Of a stretch of 64,000 nucleotides of DNA, positions 15,914 to 25,706 are shown one piece after another; the first letter of the stretch is position 1; every line of letters begins with the position of its first letter. The notes beneath the pieces are model-generated. The model saw only the letters and a list, made by a program, of their open reading frames with translations. It made no database searches and was not told the DNA's origin. The translations under genes were made by a program, and so were the position numbers. The DNA is taken from contig MOYA01000001.1 in NCBI GenBank assembly GCA_001899315.1, forward strand, positions 2,744,529-2,808,528. The letters run 5' to 3'. Source of the stretch: Candidatus Obscuribacter phosphatis. GTDB lineage: Bacteria; Cyanobacteriota; Vampirovibrionia; Obscuribacterales; Obscuribacteraceae.

Positions 15914-18481
15914 TCAGGCTTTCTGCAAATACCTGACAAGCTGAGTATATTCGTTTAGGTCGGCTGAAGTATTCTGCAAGTTGGACCCGTCGGCATAGAC
16001 ATGCACTAGGGGCTCAACGGCATCAGGCAAAACCAAGATCCAGTGGTCCGGGCGGGTCTGAATCTTGACGCCGTCGAGAAGCTCCATCGGTCTATCTTGG
16101 TGTTTCTCCACCAGAAGCCTCATCACCCGACCTTTTCTTTCCCAAGGACAATGCACCGAATCCACTTGATAATAGAGCGGCGGCAGTTCAGCCACGGCTT
16201 GCTGCAAAGTGCGACCCTGATAGGTCAAATGCTCGAGCACTTGCCCCACGGCAAACATGGCGTCATAACCGTTCTGGAATTCAGGGAAGATGAAGCAGCC
16301 GTTGGCGCTGCCGCCCAAAACAGCTTCTTCCAGCTTGGCTGTAGTGCTGCCGATTTCGGTCTCGGAAGCCTTGCAGCGCACAACTTTGCAGCCATAGCGG
16401 CTGGCGATGCGCTCGATTACCGAGCTGGCATTAACCGGTACAACGATGGAGCGACCTGGCTTATCGCGCAAGATTATGTCGGCCACCGTGGCTAGCAGAA
16501 GCTCACCCCTGATAATCTGTCCGGCTTCGTCGACCAGGGTCATCTGTTCGCCGTTTCGACCAATCTGCACGCCCAAGTCTGCACCCAAAGCCTTGACCAC
16601 ATCGGCAAGCTGCTTGCGCATCGAAATGCGCTCTTCTTGCCGGGGCGGCGAATTGCGAATCGATGAGTTGAGCACGACAGTCTCGATGCCGAGTTGACCG
16701 AGCAGGTCGGGCAAGAGCACGCCTGTTTCGGCCATGGCATAGTCGATTACAACTTTTGGAGCATGGGTGGAAAGGGCTCCAAGCTTGGTCTTTCTGGTGT
16801 AGTTCGAACCGGGCACGATACAGAAAGGTACTTTGTCTTCTTCAAAGACTTGCCCTTTAACGTGGTTGAGAAATTCGTCGACATAGTACTCGCGCACACG
16901 GCTGGGGAAAGAGATGCTGCCCACATCGGAAGGGGCGCAACGAGGGAAGTCTTCCTTAAAGAAAGTGGTTTCGATCTTGCGTTCCATCGACTTGGTTATG
17001 GCCACGCCCTGGCTGTCGAAAAACTCAATTGTAATTTTGTCTATTTCGCGCTGTGAAACCCGCACATGAATCAAACCGGCGGCACGCTGGGTTTTGACAT
17101 AATAGCGCGAGATCGGCAGGGGCATCGACTCTAGGTTCTGCACTTCGATGCCGACCGAAGCCAGACCTGAGACGATGGCGCGGCTGATCATCTGTGAAAC
17201 TTTCCAGTAATCACGGCTGACCAATACCGGTCCACCCTTGAGAGTGGCGCCATAGGCGGCGGCAAGATTGACGGCAAACTCGGGGGTGATGTCGACGTTG
17301 GCCAGACCACGTACACCATGGGCACCAAATAAGGTGCGGGGTGCGCGTGTGCCCCAAATTACAGATTCGAGCACTTTGGCGCCGCTGTCTATGTTTTTAT
17401 CAGGCCAGATGCGCACATCAGGATTGACTGTTGCTTCTTGTCCAACCACTGAGTTATTGCCGATAATAGCCCCTTCCAACAACTCAGCCGAATTATGAAT
17501 AGTGGAATTATTGCAAACCACGCAAGCTCTTAACTGAGCATTGCTGCCCACATAGGCGTTAGACCAGATAACCGGCTGTTTGAGCGAGGCTTTCTCTTGA
17601 ATGACGACATTGTCGCCGATGACGCTGTGTTTAGATATGACTGTTTCTCTGCCGATGCGGCAGTTCTTGCCAATCATGACCGGGCCTTCCAACTGCACCG
17701 AAGCATCAATCTGAGAGCCATGTCCGACAAAGACACCGGGCTCGATTTGCGGCAGGTCGAGACTGATATTGACTAAGCCATCGAGCACGTCGCGGTGCGC
17801 CTGACGATAAACAGCCAGGTTGCCGATGTCGCACCAGTAGCCGTCGGCCACATAGCCGTACATAGGCTCATTGCGCAAAAGCAAGAGGGGGAAAAGATCA
17901 TTCGAGAAATCTTGTTCACGGCCCATAACTACATAGAGCATCACTTCGGGCTCAAGTATGTAAGTGCCGGTATTGACTGTATCCGAAAAAATTTCAGAAG
18001 CGCCTGGTTTTTCCACAAAGCGCTGAATGCGTCCTTCGTTGTCGGTAATGACGACGCCGTATTCGAGGGGGTTCTCGACTCTTTTGAGAACCAGGGTGGC
18101 TTTCGATTTCTTCTCTTTATGAAACTCTAGAGCCTTACCTAAGTCCATGTCGGTGAGACTATCGCCCGAGATGACTATGAAAGTGCTATCGAGATGGTCC
18201 TGAATAGCCTTGACGCAACCGGCTGTACCAAGGGGCTTGCCCTCTTCCACCGAATAGCTTATCTTGCAGCCGAAATCGGAACCATCACCGAAATAATCAC
18301 GAATGGCATCGGGCAAATAATGCAGGGTAAAAACGATGTCATCAAAGCCATGCGTTTTGAGCAAATTGACTATGTGCTCAGACATAGGCTTACCAGCCAC
18401 AGGCACCATCGGCTTGGGCAGATTGCAAGTGAGTGGGCGCAATCTCGTGCCGGAGCCGCCGGCCATGATAACAGCTTTCAT
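15914..18481 (-). CDS. Mannose-1-phosphate guanylyltransferase / phosphomannomutase-like fusion
   Basis: 855 aa. Residues 1-235 form a nucleotidyltransferase domain with GGSGTRLRPLT (8-18), Lys23 and the metal motif GDSLTD (106-111). Residues about 250-370 are a left-handed beta-helix of hexapeptide repeats. Residues about 385-855 match the four-domain alpha-D-phosphohexomutase fold, but the catalytic loop TASHNP reads VRVSQRE (Ser476 aligns with the phosphoserine), the metal loop DGDxDR reads GRNGEQ (641-646) and the phosphate loop RxSGTEP reads LPDAVEP. The transferase half should make an NDP-sugar, probably GDP-mannose; the mutase half is probably inactive or altered. Cyanobacteria carry similar fusions. 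The GT4 gene ends 4 bases away upstream in the operon. Confidence 0.9.
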   Translation of the reverse strand: MKAVIMAGGSGTRLRPLTCNLPKPMVPVAGKPMSEHIVNLLKTHGFDDIVFTLHYLPDAIRDYFGDGSDFGCKISYSVEEGKPLGTAGCVKAIQDHLDSTFIVISGDSLTDMDLGKALEFHKEKKSKATLVLKRVENPLEYGVVITDNEGRIQRFVEKPGASEIFSDTVNTGTYILEPEVMLYVVMGREQDFSNDLFPLLLLRNEPMYGYVADGYWCDIGNLAVYRQAHRDVLDGLVNISLDLPQIEPGVFVGHGSQIDASVQLEGPVMIGKNCRIGRETVISKHSVIGDNVVIQEKASLKQPVIWSNAYVGSNAQLRACVVCNNSTIHNSAELLEGAIIGNNSVVGQEATVNPDVRIWPDKNIDSGAKVLESVIWGTRAPRTLFGAHGVRGLANVDITPEFAVNLAAAYGATLKGGPVLVSRDYWKVSQMISRAIVSGLASVGIEVQNLESMPLPISRYYVKTQRAAGLIHVRVSQREIDKITIEFFDSQGVAITKSMERKIETTFFKEDFPRCAPSDVGSISFPSRVREYYVDEFLNHVKGQVFEEDKVPFCIVPGSNYTRKTKLGALSTHAPKVVIDYAMAETGVLLPDLLGQLGIETVVLNSSIRNSPPRQEERISMRKQLADVVKALGADLGVQIGRNGEQMTLVDEAGQIIRGELLLATVADIILRDKPGRSIVVPVNASSVIERIASRYGCKVVRCKASETEIGSTTAKLEEAVLGGSANGCFIFPEFQNGYDAMFAVGQVLEHLTYQGRTLQQAVAELPPLYYQVDSVHCPWERKGRVMRLLVEKHQDRPMELLDGVKIQTRPDHWILVLPDAVEPLVHVYADGSNLQNTSADLNEYTQLVRYLQKA

Positions 18482-18485
18482 CTAA

Positions 18486-19733
18486 CTACCTCCCCTTGCC
18501 ACTGCTAGCAGTTTTTTCTTTATCTGAAACCATGACTGAACGCTCGGCTTTGACCATTTCCGATTCGTTCAAAACTTTCTGATAGACCTCGCGAGTGCGC
18601 CTTGCAATTACTTTCCAGTTATAAATGTGCTGCACTTTGTCATAAGCAGTCTCGCGCAGTTTGTCGGCCAACTCGGGGTTGCGCAAAACTTGCAAAAGCC
18701 CCCAGGCAAGCGAACCGGCATCGCCTGCATAAGTGGTGACGCCGGTTTCCATATTCTCGACGAAATCTTTCAGACCACCGACATCGGAAGTTACCACCGG
18801 CACTTGGGCGGCCATGCCTTCCAAGGCCACTATGCCGAAAGGCTCATAAAGACTGGGTATGCACACCGCATCGGCGGCTTTATAGAGATGTTTCAACTCT
18901 TCATCGCCGACATAGCCAAGAAAATGGGTATGGTGCGAAACACCGAGGGCTTCTGCTTGACGCTTCAGATCGTCTAAATAATAGCCGGTGCCGACAAAAA
19001 GAAACTGCGTACCGGGACGCTCAGAAATTACGCGGGGCACTGCTTCGAGCAATACGTGCACGCCTTTCTCACGCACCATGCGACCGACATAGAGCACTAT
19101 CTGCTGATGCTCTGAAACAAAGCGTCCTCTGATCGGACGCACATCGCACTCAAAATCAAAAACACTAGGGTCGGTGCCGTTCGGCACCACGGCAATCTTA
19201 TTGGGTGGCAAGCCGAAGAGCGTCTGCAACTCACCGTTCATCGCATGAGAATTGACTATCACTTCCCAAGCTTCAAAAGTAAGACGCCACTCCATCTGGT
19301 GAATATAACGCTGCAAGTCGCTGTGGATGCCGTGCATGCGACCGGCTTCGGTTGCATGCATGGTGGCGACAAGAGGAAGACCAAAGCCGCTTTTCAATAC
19401 CCAAGCAGCATCGGTGACCATCCAGTCATGGGCATGAATAATGTCGAAAGGGGCTTGCTGATGCAGCTTGATGGCATATTGCAAAAGCCCAAAATTGAAG
19501 CGGTTTACCCAAGAAAGAAAATCAGGAGTGGTATCGGTCTGAGTTTTGACGCGGTGTATGTGCACACCGTCTACTACTTCATGCTCGGCCTGTCCTGGAT
19601 GGTCGGCAGTGACCACATGCACTTCCACACCAGAAAGCACCAGCTCACGCGAAAGGGCCCAGACAACTCGCGCCAGACCACCAATAATGCGCGGCGGATA
19701 TTCCCAGGAAAGCATCAAAACTCGATTCGGCAC
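18486..19733 (-). CDS. Glycosyltransferase family 4
   Basis: 415 aa GT-B glycosyltransferase. The N-terminal Rossmann half begins LMLSWEYPPRIIGGLARVV, a glycogen-synthase-like donor/acceptor loop, and the C-terminal half carries the E-x7-E motif EPFGIVALE that binds the nucleotide-sugar. A charged tail of about 25 residues follows. Four bases separate it from the sugar nucleotidyltransferase fusion, so it may use that enzyme's product for an envelope polysaccharide or glycolipid. Glycogen/starch synthase (ADP-glucose) is the main alternative. Confidence 0.9.
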   Translation of the reverse strand: MPNRVLMLSWEYPPRIIGGLARVVWALSRELVLSGVEVHVVTADHPGQAEHEVVDGVHIHRVKTQTDTTPDFLSWVNRFNFGLLQYAIKLHQQAPFDIIHAHDWMVTDAAWVLKSGFGLPLVATMHATEAGRMHGIHSDLQRYIHQMEWRLTFEAWEVIVNSHAMNGELQTLFGLPPNKIAVVPNGTDPSVFDFECDVRPIRGRFVSEHQQIVLYVGRMVREKGVHVLLEAVPRVISERPGTQFLFVGTGYYLDDLKRQAEALGVSHHTHFLGYVGDEELKHLYKAADAVCIPSLYEPFGIVALEGMAAQVPVVTSDVGGLKDFVENMETGVTTYAGDAGSLAWGLLQVLRNPELADKLRETAYDKVQHIYNWKVIARRTREVYQKVLNESEMVKAERSVMVSDKEKTASSGKGR

Positions 19734-19754
19734 TTTGTTCCCCTTGTTTTTGCA

Positions 19755-20759
19755 TTACTCACTGGAGAGCGGTCTTGACAAAAGGGCCATGATCGCTTCT
19801 TCAGGCGTCGAAATACCCTTAAGTGTGGACTCCACTTGCTCAGCTATGGGCAGCTCCAGTCCGAGTCTTATCGAAAGTTCACAAACAGCCTGGGTGGTGG
19901 TCACCCCTTCCGCCACCTGACCCAGTTCAGTAAGTATGGTTTCAAGACTCTTGCCTCGGGCTAGACCATAGCCTACGCGGTAATTGCGCGAAAGGCTGCT
20001 TTCGCAAGTGGCAAAAAGATCACCCATACCGGAGAGTCCGGCCATGGTACTGGGGCGAGCGCCAAGCCTAACTGCCAGTCTTGTCATTTCAGCCAACCCT
20101 CTTGTCAAAAGCGAAGCCTTGGCATTAACCCCCAGCCCTAAGCCGTCGCAGACACCGGCAGCAATAGCAATAACATTCTTGAGGGTGCCGCCCAATTCCA
20201 CACCGGGCAGATCGTCATTGGCATAAACCCGAAAGCGCGGCGCGCTCAAAACCTGGCGCAGTTGCTTGGCAACAGCAATGTCTTTACAAGCCACCACAGA
20301 GGCTGTCGGTAAGCCACTGAGAACTTCCATTGCTAGATTTGGACCAGATAGTGCCGCCACCGCCGCCTGAGGAAAAGCGGCCTGGATGATCTCACTCATT
20401 CTAAGATGACTTTTCAATTCCAAGCCTTTGACGGCACTGACCAGAACCGGCAGAGCCAGACCGGTCTCAGCCATAGCTTCGGTCAAGGCTCGCATCCCTT
20501 GCGAGGAACAAACCAAGACATTGACATCAGCCCCCTCAAGACACGCGGAGAGATCGCTTAAGACCTCAACACTTTCAGGCAAAGGCTGAGTTCTAGGACG
20601 ATCGATCTGACGACTAGAAGCCAGGCTTTTAGCCCGCTCTTGATTGCGACAATAGACTTTGACCAGACAATCGGGCTTGCCACCCCAAAGACTAGCCAGG
20701 GTCAGCCCCCACGATCCGGCACCTAAAACCGCTATCACAGTAGATTTGCCAGGGGGCAC
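19755..20759 (-). CDS. gpsA: Glycerol-3-phosphate dehydrogenase [NAD(P)+]
   Basis: 334 aa cytosolic enzyme that reduces dihydroxyacetone phosphate to sn-glycerol 3-phosphate for phospholipid synthesis. NAD-binding GAGSWG near residue 14, catalytic Lys in SAVKGLE, and the C-terminal signature GLSGMGDLFATC ... SRNYRVG are all present and length is standard. Same strand as the GT4 gene, with 21 bases between, so membrane lipid and envelope sugar genes appear cotranscribed. Confidence 0.96.
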   Translation of the reverse strand: MPPGKSTVIAVLGAGSWGLTLASLWGGKPDCLVKVYCRNQERAKSLASSRQIDRPRTQPLPESVEVLSDLSACLEGADVNVLVCSSQGMRALTEAMAETGLALPVLVSAVKGLELKSHLRMSEIIQAAFPQAAVAALSGPNLAMEVLSGLPTASVVACKDIAVAKQLRQVLSAPRFRVYANDDLPGVELGGTLKNVIAIAAGVCDGLGLGVNAKASLLTRGLAEMTRLAVRLGARPSTMAGLSGMGDLFATCESSLSRNYRVGYGLARGKSLETILTELGQVAEGVTTTQAVCELSIRLGLELPIAEQVESTLKGISTPEEAIMALLSRPLSSE

Positions 20760-20786
20760 CTTGAGATCCTTTCTTATTTAACTTGC

Positions 20787-22445
20787 TTACTGCCGACTGA
20801 TCGCTTCTGGATGATAAGCAATAGCACAATTTCGTCCAGCACTCTTAGCCTGTTGCAAAGCTTTGCTGGCAGATTGCACCCAACTTTCCACCGTCATATT
20901 TTTAGCATCTAGTATCGAAATTCCAGCCGAGCAAGTGGCGTAAAAGCCTGAATGAGAAAGGGTAGAGTGCTGAATAGCGGCAAAGTCGGAAAGTAGTCGA
21001 CCGGAGAGAGCCAAGGCTTCAGCCTCATCGAGACCTTCGGCAATGATACCGAACTCGTCGCCGGCATAGCGCCCGATGATGTCTGACTGTCTTAGACGTT
21101 TACGCAATAAGAGCGAAAGAGCGACCAAGACTTTGTCTCCACCAGGATAACCATGTCTTTCGTTGATTGATCTGAAATAATCGATATCGAGCAAGATCAT
21201 GGCGGTGAAGCCGGTATGACGACGACGCTGTGCCACCACAGTCTGAGCTTGTTCCATAAAAGAAGTATGGTTGAGCAAAGAGGTCAAACCATCGCGGCGC
21301 AGCAAAGTCTTCAAAAAGCGGGCGCGCTCTAATCTTGAACTGACCGAACTAAGCAAGAGAGCCGGCGGCACCGGCTTGACCAGGTGATCATCGCCACCGG
21401 CGCGAGCGCTTTCAATGCGAGCATCTATCTGACCTTGTGTGGTCAAGAAAAGCACCGGCAAAGTGGCATGTCTTTCGTCTTGCCTGATATAGCGAGCTAA
21501 TTCGTAGCCGGTCATGCCCGGCAACATCACATCTAGTAAGACCAAGTCGGGCTGAAAAGCCGACATATAAGACTCGAAATTTTTGGGATCGGTACAAGTG
21601 CGAACCTGATAGCCAGCCGATTCAAGAAAGGCTCTAATAAAAGCAGCCTGGTCGGGATCATCTTCTACAGAAAGAATACGCGGAGTTTCTTGATAGCGTT
21701 TATCAAGCAAATATTTGAGCCGACGAAACATGGCTTTGATATCAATCGGCTTTTCAAAGTGAGCATCAGCACCGCAGTGTATCGATCTGACCTTGTCCAA
21801 AAAACCGGTTTGTTTGGAAACAATCAAAATAGCCATCTCATCGCCGCCGGGCATGGCTCTTATCTTTTCCACCAGTTCGTAGGCATCGCCGTCAGGCAGT
21901 GGAATTTCTAGAATCATACCGTCGGGCATGCGCTTTTCAATTTCAGCCAGAGCTGTGGCAAAAGAGCGAGCACAACGGAAGGCGAGGCCGGCGTCTTCCA
22001 CCTGCCTCTTGAGAAAATCAACCTCTTTCGAATCTTCATCGACAATGAGAACTTCCTGTCGACCGACTGCCGGAGCCGCTCTGCCCTTACCAAGATTGAG
22101 AGTGGTATCACCGGCATCATCAGAGCCGGTAAATTGGGTGGAAAGCTCTTGCAGCAAAGTTTTCAACTTTTCAAGATCAATCGGTGAGGCGGGCCCGCTC
22201 TGGGCCACAATTTGGTCGCAGAGAGCTTCGCCCTCCAGCCCCATGGCGGAGACTTTCTGGAAGCCGTACATACTGCCGGATCCAGCCAGCCAATGAAAAT
22301 GTCGACTGAGCTGTTGAGCCAGATCTTTATTCATTGGATTGGAAATTAGCTTGGTTACCAATTCGATAATCTGAGCCAGCCTGTCAGTTGAACGCTGCAC
22401 ATATTGGCTCTTCAGTTCTGAAAAGGTCTCCTGCCAGTTGGCCAT
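20787..22445 (-). CDS. HPt-REC-REC-GGDEF multidomain response regulator (diguanylate cyclase)
   Basis: 552 aa. Residues about 10-105 form an HPt domain with His51 in HWLAGS (the usual Lys of HxLKGS is Ala). REC1 (about 130-245) has Glu180 where the phospho-acceptor Asp is expected, with Lys232 kept, so it may mimic the phosphorylated state. REC2 (about 255-370) is complete: Asp305, Lys357. The GGDEF domain (about 380-550) has AGDEF at 461-465 and an RxxD inhibitory site (Arg452-Asp455) five residues upstream, so it should make cyclic di-GMP and be product-inhibited. It follows two CheY-like genes and a histidine kinase on the same strand, and probably is the output of that relay. Confidence 0.9.
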   Translation of the reverse strand: MANWQETFSELKSQYVQRSTDRLAQIIELVTKLISNPMNKDLAQQLSRHFHWLAGSGSMYGFQKVSAMGLEGEALCDQIVAQSGPASPIDLEKLKTLLQELSTQFTGSDDAGDTTLNLGKGRAAPAVGRQEVLIVDEDSKEVDFLKRQVEDAGLAFRCARSFATALAEIEKRMPDGMILEIPLPDGDAYELVEKIRAMPGGDEMAILIVSKQTGFLDKVRSIHCGADAHFEKPIDIKAMFRRLKYLLDKRYQETPRILSVEDDPDQAAFIRAFLESAGYQVRTCTDPKNFESYMSAFQPDLVLLDVMLPGMTGYELARYIRQDERHATLPVLFLTTQGQIDARIESARAGGDDHLVKPVPPALLLSSVSSRLERARFLKTLLRRDGLTSLLNHTSFMEQAQTVVAQRRRHTGFTAMILLDIDYFRSINERHGYPGGDKVLVALSLLLRKRLRQSDIIGRYAGDEFGIIAEGLDEAEALALSGRLLSDFAAIQHSTLSHSGFYATCSAGISILDAKNMTVESWVQSASKALQQAKSAGRNCAIAYHPEAISRQ

Positions 22446-22451
22446 GCCGTC

Positions 22452-22817
22452 CTAACCCTCCAGAATGGCCCTCATTTGATTCGCCAGAACTGTCGGATCA
22501 AATGGCTTGGTCAAAACGCCTCTAGCCCCCATTCTCTTGAGACGCTCGATCTCAGTGGTCATGGCTTTGGCGGTAAGGAAAATCACCGGTATATTGCGGG
22601 TGCGTTCATTACTGCGCAAGGCTTCCAGAGTACTCGGACCATCCATCATCGGCATCATCATGTCGAGCAAAATAACATCGGGCTGCTCGACTGCCGCCTT
22701 GTTGACTCCGTCCTGTCCATTTTCTGCTTCGATAACATCAAGACCACCCAACAGGCTCAAGCTCATGCAGGCAATCTGACGTGTATCTTCTTCATCATCG
22801 ATGATGAGAACTCTCAT
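22452..22817 (-). CDS. CheY-like single-domain response regulator
   Basis: 121 aa receiver domain without output. Acidic pair DDEED at the N-terminus, phospho-acceptor Asp in ILLDMMMPMMDG, Thr in FLTAK and Lys in TKPF are in place. It ends 6 bases before the multidomain GGDEF regulator. With the neighbouring receiver, it may shuttle phosphate between the histidine kinase and the HPt domain. Confidence 0.92.
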   Translation of the reverse strand: MRVLIIDDEEDTRQIACMSLSLLGGLDVIEAENGQDGVNKAAVEQPDVILLDMMMPMMDGPSTLEALRSNERTRNIPVIFLTAKAMTTEIERLKRMGARGVLTKPFDPTVLANQMRAILEG

Positions 22818-22904
22818 TGATTATCTCCTAGTCAATCCAAACGGGATCCCATGCCAAAACCAAAACACCTAATCTAGTAATACCCAGTCTGCTGCAAATA
22901 ACCC

Positions 22905-23306
22905 TTATTCACTATTCTCTGCGCAAGGCAGTTTTCCAGCATTGGTCAAAATTGTATTGATCTGATCGTAGAGACGAAGCGGGTCGAAGGGCTTGGTTAT
23001 AACAGCCAGCGCCCCCATGGCTTTCATTTCTTCAAATTGCTCGAACATACCCTTGGTAGTGCAAAAAATGACCGGCACTTCCGAGGCTTCCGGTTCTTTA
23101 CGCAGATTCTCCAGAGTCTTTGTGCCATCCATGCCGGGCATGCAAAGATCAAGCAAGATGACATCGGGTTTTTCATCACAGGCGATTTTGATACCTTCTT
23201 GTCCGCTTCCAGCCTCTAAGACTTCAGCACCGTTCAATAAACCAAGACAAGAACTGGCGACCGTGCGGAAATCTTCCTCATCGTCGATTATGAGAACCTT
23301 CATCAA
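22905..23306 (-). CDS. CheY-like single-domain response regulator
   Basis: 133 aa receiver domain, paralogous to the next gene downstream: DDEED pair, Asp in ILLDLCMPGMDG, Thr in FCTTKG and Lys in ITKPF. A short Cys-containing tail follows. The gene starts 7 bases after the histidine kinase stop, so it is the closest partner of that kinase. Two consecutive ATGs are possible starts (23306, 23303). The 87-bp gap to the next receiver contains no gene. Confidence 0.92.
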   Translation of the reverse strand: MMKVLIIDDEEDFRTVASSCLGLLNGAEVLEAGSGQEGIKIACDEKPDVILLDLCMPGMDGTKTLENLRKEPEASEVPVIFCTTKGMFEQFEEMKAMGALAVITKPFDPLRLYDQINTILTNAGKLPCAENSE

Positions 23307-23313
23307 TACCTCG

Positions 23314-25599
23314 TTATTGCTGCATACTCATGGTCATTGCACCGCCCGAAGCCATGGTCTGAGGCGAGGGCGGTGACGTATTAATTACCTGTGCCTTTGG
23401 GACACGGAACCAGAATGTACTGCCCCTGCCTTCTTCCGACTCAACCCCGATACTGCCGCCATGCTGCTCGACTATACCCTTACAAATGGCCAGACCCAAA
23501 CCTGTACCGCCTTTCTTCTTAGCATCAGAGGCTTCTACCTGCTGGAAGCGCTGGAACAAACGGTTTTTGAAAGACTCAGGAATACCACGACCACGGTCTA
23601 TGACTTGCACTTCCACCATGCCGCCTTCTTCTTCACGGCAGACGACAGTTACGGCAGCCCCCTTGGGCGAGAACTTAACAGCGTTGGAGACCAGGTTGAC
23701 TATAACCTGAACCAAACGGTCACCATCTGCGTGCACGACAAAGTTGGTCGGCTGCATATCGAGGGTAACGCCGTTATTTGAGGCAAAGGCTGAAACAGCT
23801 TGTTCTGAACGCTCTAATATGTTGGTGAGCGGCGTATTCTCGAAAACCATATCGAGTTTGCCGGCCTCTAGTTTTTCAATGTCGAGGATATCGTTGATTA
23901 GACCAATTAGTCTTATGGTGTTGCGTTCGGCAATACTGACCACTTTTTTGACCTGATCGGGCAGTTGCCCCATGGCACCGACGGCAAGCAAGGTGAGCGA
24001 ACCACGAATAGATGTGAGTGGTGTACGCAATTCGTGCGATACGGTGGAAACGAATTCTTTCTTCATACGCTCCACCTCGCGTCTCTCAGACACATCAAGG
24101 ATGTTGAGCATATAGCGCATCTTACCGTCGCCATAATCAAATTCAGCCAGCGACAGCTCTACAGGGAAATCTTCACCGCGAGCATTCAAACAGTCGAATT
24201 CACCGATACGGTTATTGGCTTTAGTAAACAAAGTTTCCATAAAGGCAGCCCGGTCATTGGCATCATTGACCGAAAAGATACGACTATCGGCAAAGAGAGA
24301 CATTATGTGGCGACCGACCATTTCATGACTGCGCATGGCGAACATGGCTTCAGAACGCGGGTTCACCGACTCTACTCGGCCGTCTTTGTCGATGATAAGC
24401 AAGCCGACGATCATGTGCACGATGATCTTTCTGATACGTTCTTCCGACTGTCTCAAAGTTTCTTCGGCTAACTTTCTTTGGGTGATATCGTGAGCGACAC
24501 AGAAAAGAGCCCGGTCTTTCTCAGACCAGTCTGCCGACCACAATACAGTTACTATGCTGCCGTCCCGCTTCCTGACCCGGTTTTCAAAAGAGACCTTGCC
24601 GGTGGCACCACGCACCGAACGCACCGCCCTAATGGTTTCAGGAATATCGTCTTGCACGATAACTTCGATAAAGCGGCGCCCCATCAGTTCATCTGGATAA
24701 TAACCCCAGCTTTCATAAGAGGCCGGGTTGATAGCGACAAACTTTCCATCTGTATCGATTGAACAAATTACATCGGCGGCATTTTCAATAACGGCGCGCT
24801 CTTTGCGGCTGGCTTCGGCAAGTGCCTCAGCCATACTTCTAAAGGCATCGTCCAACTGGGCAATTTCATCAGCCCCGGTAAGTGGAGGATTGAGCCTTTG
24901 ACCACGGGCTAATCTAAATGAGTTATCGGTCACAGTATTGAGACGGATGGAAATGCTCTTGAGGAAGTAATACAACAAGAGGAAGGCTATGGCGATGTTG
25001 ACGACGACGCCCACCACCAAGAAGACCTTAACCATGGTTCTACTTCGGTTTTGTTGCTCAGGGCTTTCGTTTTCAATCTTGCGTTCGTCTTCGGTGAGAC
25101 CCTTAAGTTCGTCTTGCAACTGGTCAGCCAATTGCCTGATTTGTTTGTACATATGGCGGGCTCTAAACTGAGCCACATCCACTCTGTTATCGTCAATAGC
25201 CGACTTGGCTTCGCCCAAAATCTTCAAACCATCTGAGGTAATGGTTTTGAGACGCACCAAGATCTGCTGCTGTTTGTCATTGTCACCGACCAAATTAGAA
25301 AGTTCGGTCAAATCCATAGGAATCTGACGCACGATTTTGTCGTAACGGTCGGAAAAAAGCGGGCTCTTGGTGATTGAATAGCCGCCCATGGCTACGCCGG
25401 CATCATAGAAAAGCTTAGAAAGTGCGTTTGCCTGAGAAATAATCGCCTTGGAACGAACCTGTCTCTGTACTTCTTCTTCGGCTTTCTGCAGTAAGACAGA
25501 CAAGATAATCAAGAACACCAATTCAAAGACCAGCGGTACTAAGACCAGGATAAAGCCCTTATGCGAGATCTTTAAATTGACGTTGAAACGCATAGCCAC
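23314..25599 (-). CDS. Membrane sensor histidine kinase (periplasmic sensor, HAMP, two PAS)
   Basis: 761 aa. TM1 (about 15-37), an all-helical extracytoplasmic sensor (about 40-188, CHASE3/4HB-like), TM2 (about 190-213), HAMP (about 213-265), two PAS domains (about 266-385 and 386-505), HisKA with His522 in STVSHELRTPL, and an HATPase_c domain with N, DRGRGIP (G1) and GGTGLGLAIC (G2) boxes. It autophosphorylates on His522 and should pass phosphate to the CheY-like proteins encoded directly downstream. A short Met/Gln tail follows the ATPase domain. The ligand cannot be read from the sequence. Confidence 0.93.
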   Translation of the reverse strand: MAMRFNVNLKISHKGFILVLVPLVFELVFLIILSVLLQKAEEEVQRQVRSKAIISQANALSKLFYDAGVAMGGYSITKSPLFSDRYDKIVRQIPMDLTELSNLVGDNDKQQQILVRLKTITSDGLKILGEAKSAIDDNRVDVAQFRARHMYKQIRQLADQLQDELKGLTEDERKIENESPEQQNRSRTMVKVFLVVGVVVNIAIAFLLLYYFLKSISIRLNTVTDNSFRLARGQRLNPPLTGADEIAQLDDAFRSMAEALAEASRKERAVIENAADVICSIDTDGKFVAINPASYESWGYYPDELMGRRFIEVIVQDDIPETIRAVRSVRGATGKVSFENRVRKRDGSIVTVLWSADWSEKDRALFCVAHDITQRKLAEETLRQSEERIRKIIVHMIVGLLIIDKDGRVESVNPRSEAMFAMRSHEMVGRHIMSLFADSRIFSVNDANDRAAFMETLFTKANNRIGEFDCLNARGEDFPVELSLAEFDYGDGKMRYMLNILDVSERREVERMKKEFVSTVSHELRTPLTSIRGSLTLLAVGAMGQLPDQVKKVVSIAERNTIRLIGLINDILDIEKLEAGKLDMVFENTPLTNILERSEQAVSAFASNNGVTLDMQPTNFVVHADGDRLVQVIVNLVSNAVKFSPKGAAVTVVCREEEGGMVEVQVIDRGRGIPESFKNRLFQRFQQVEASDAKKKGGTGLGLAICKGIVEQHGGSIGVESEEGRGSTFWFRVPKAQVINTSPPSPQTMASGGAMTMSMQQ

Positions 25600-25706
25600 G
25601 AAAAGTTAGTGCACAACACCATATACCCGAAATTCCCAATTTCCCACATAAAAGAGGTCGGGTAAGGCCTATTACAAGACAATTCATCTAGTAGAAGCCG
25701 AATTAC

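Noticed and set aside
19245-19778. A 177-codon + strand frame over the GT4 glycosyltransferase
   Set aside because: Antisense to a complete GT4 gene; no domain.
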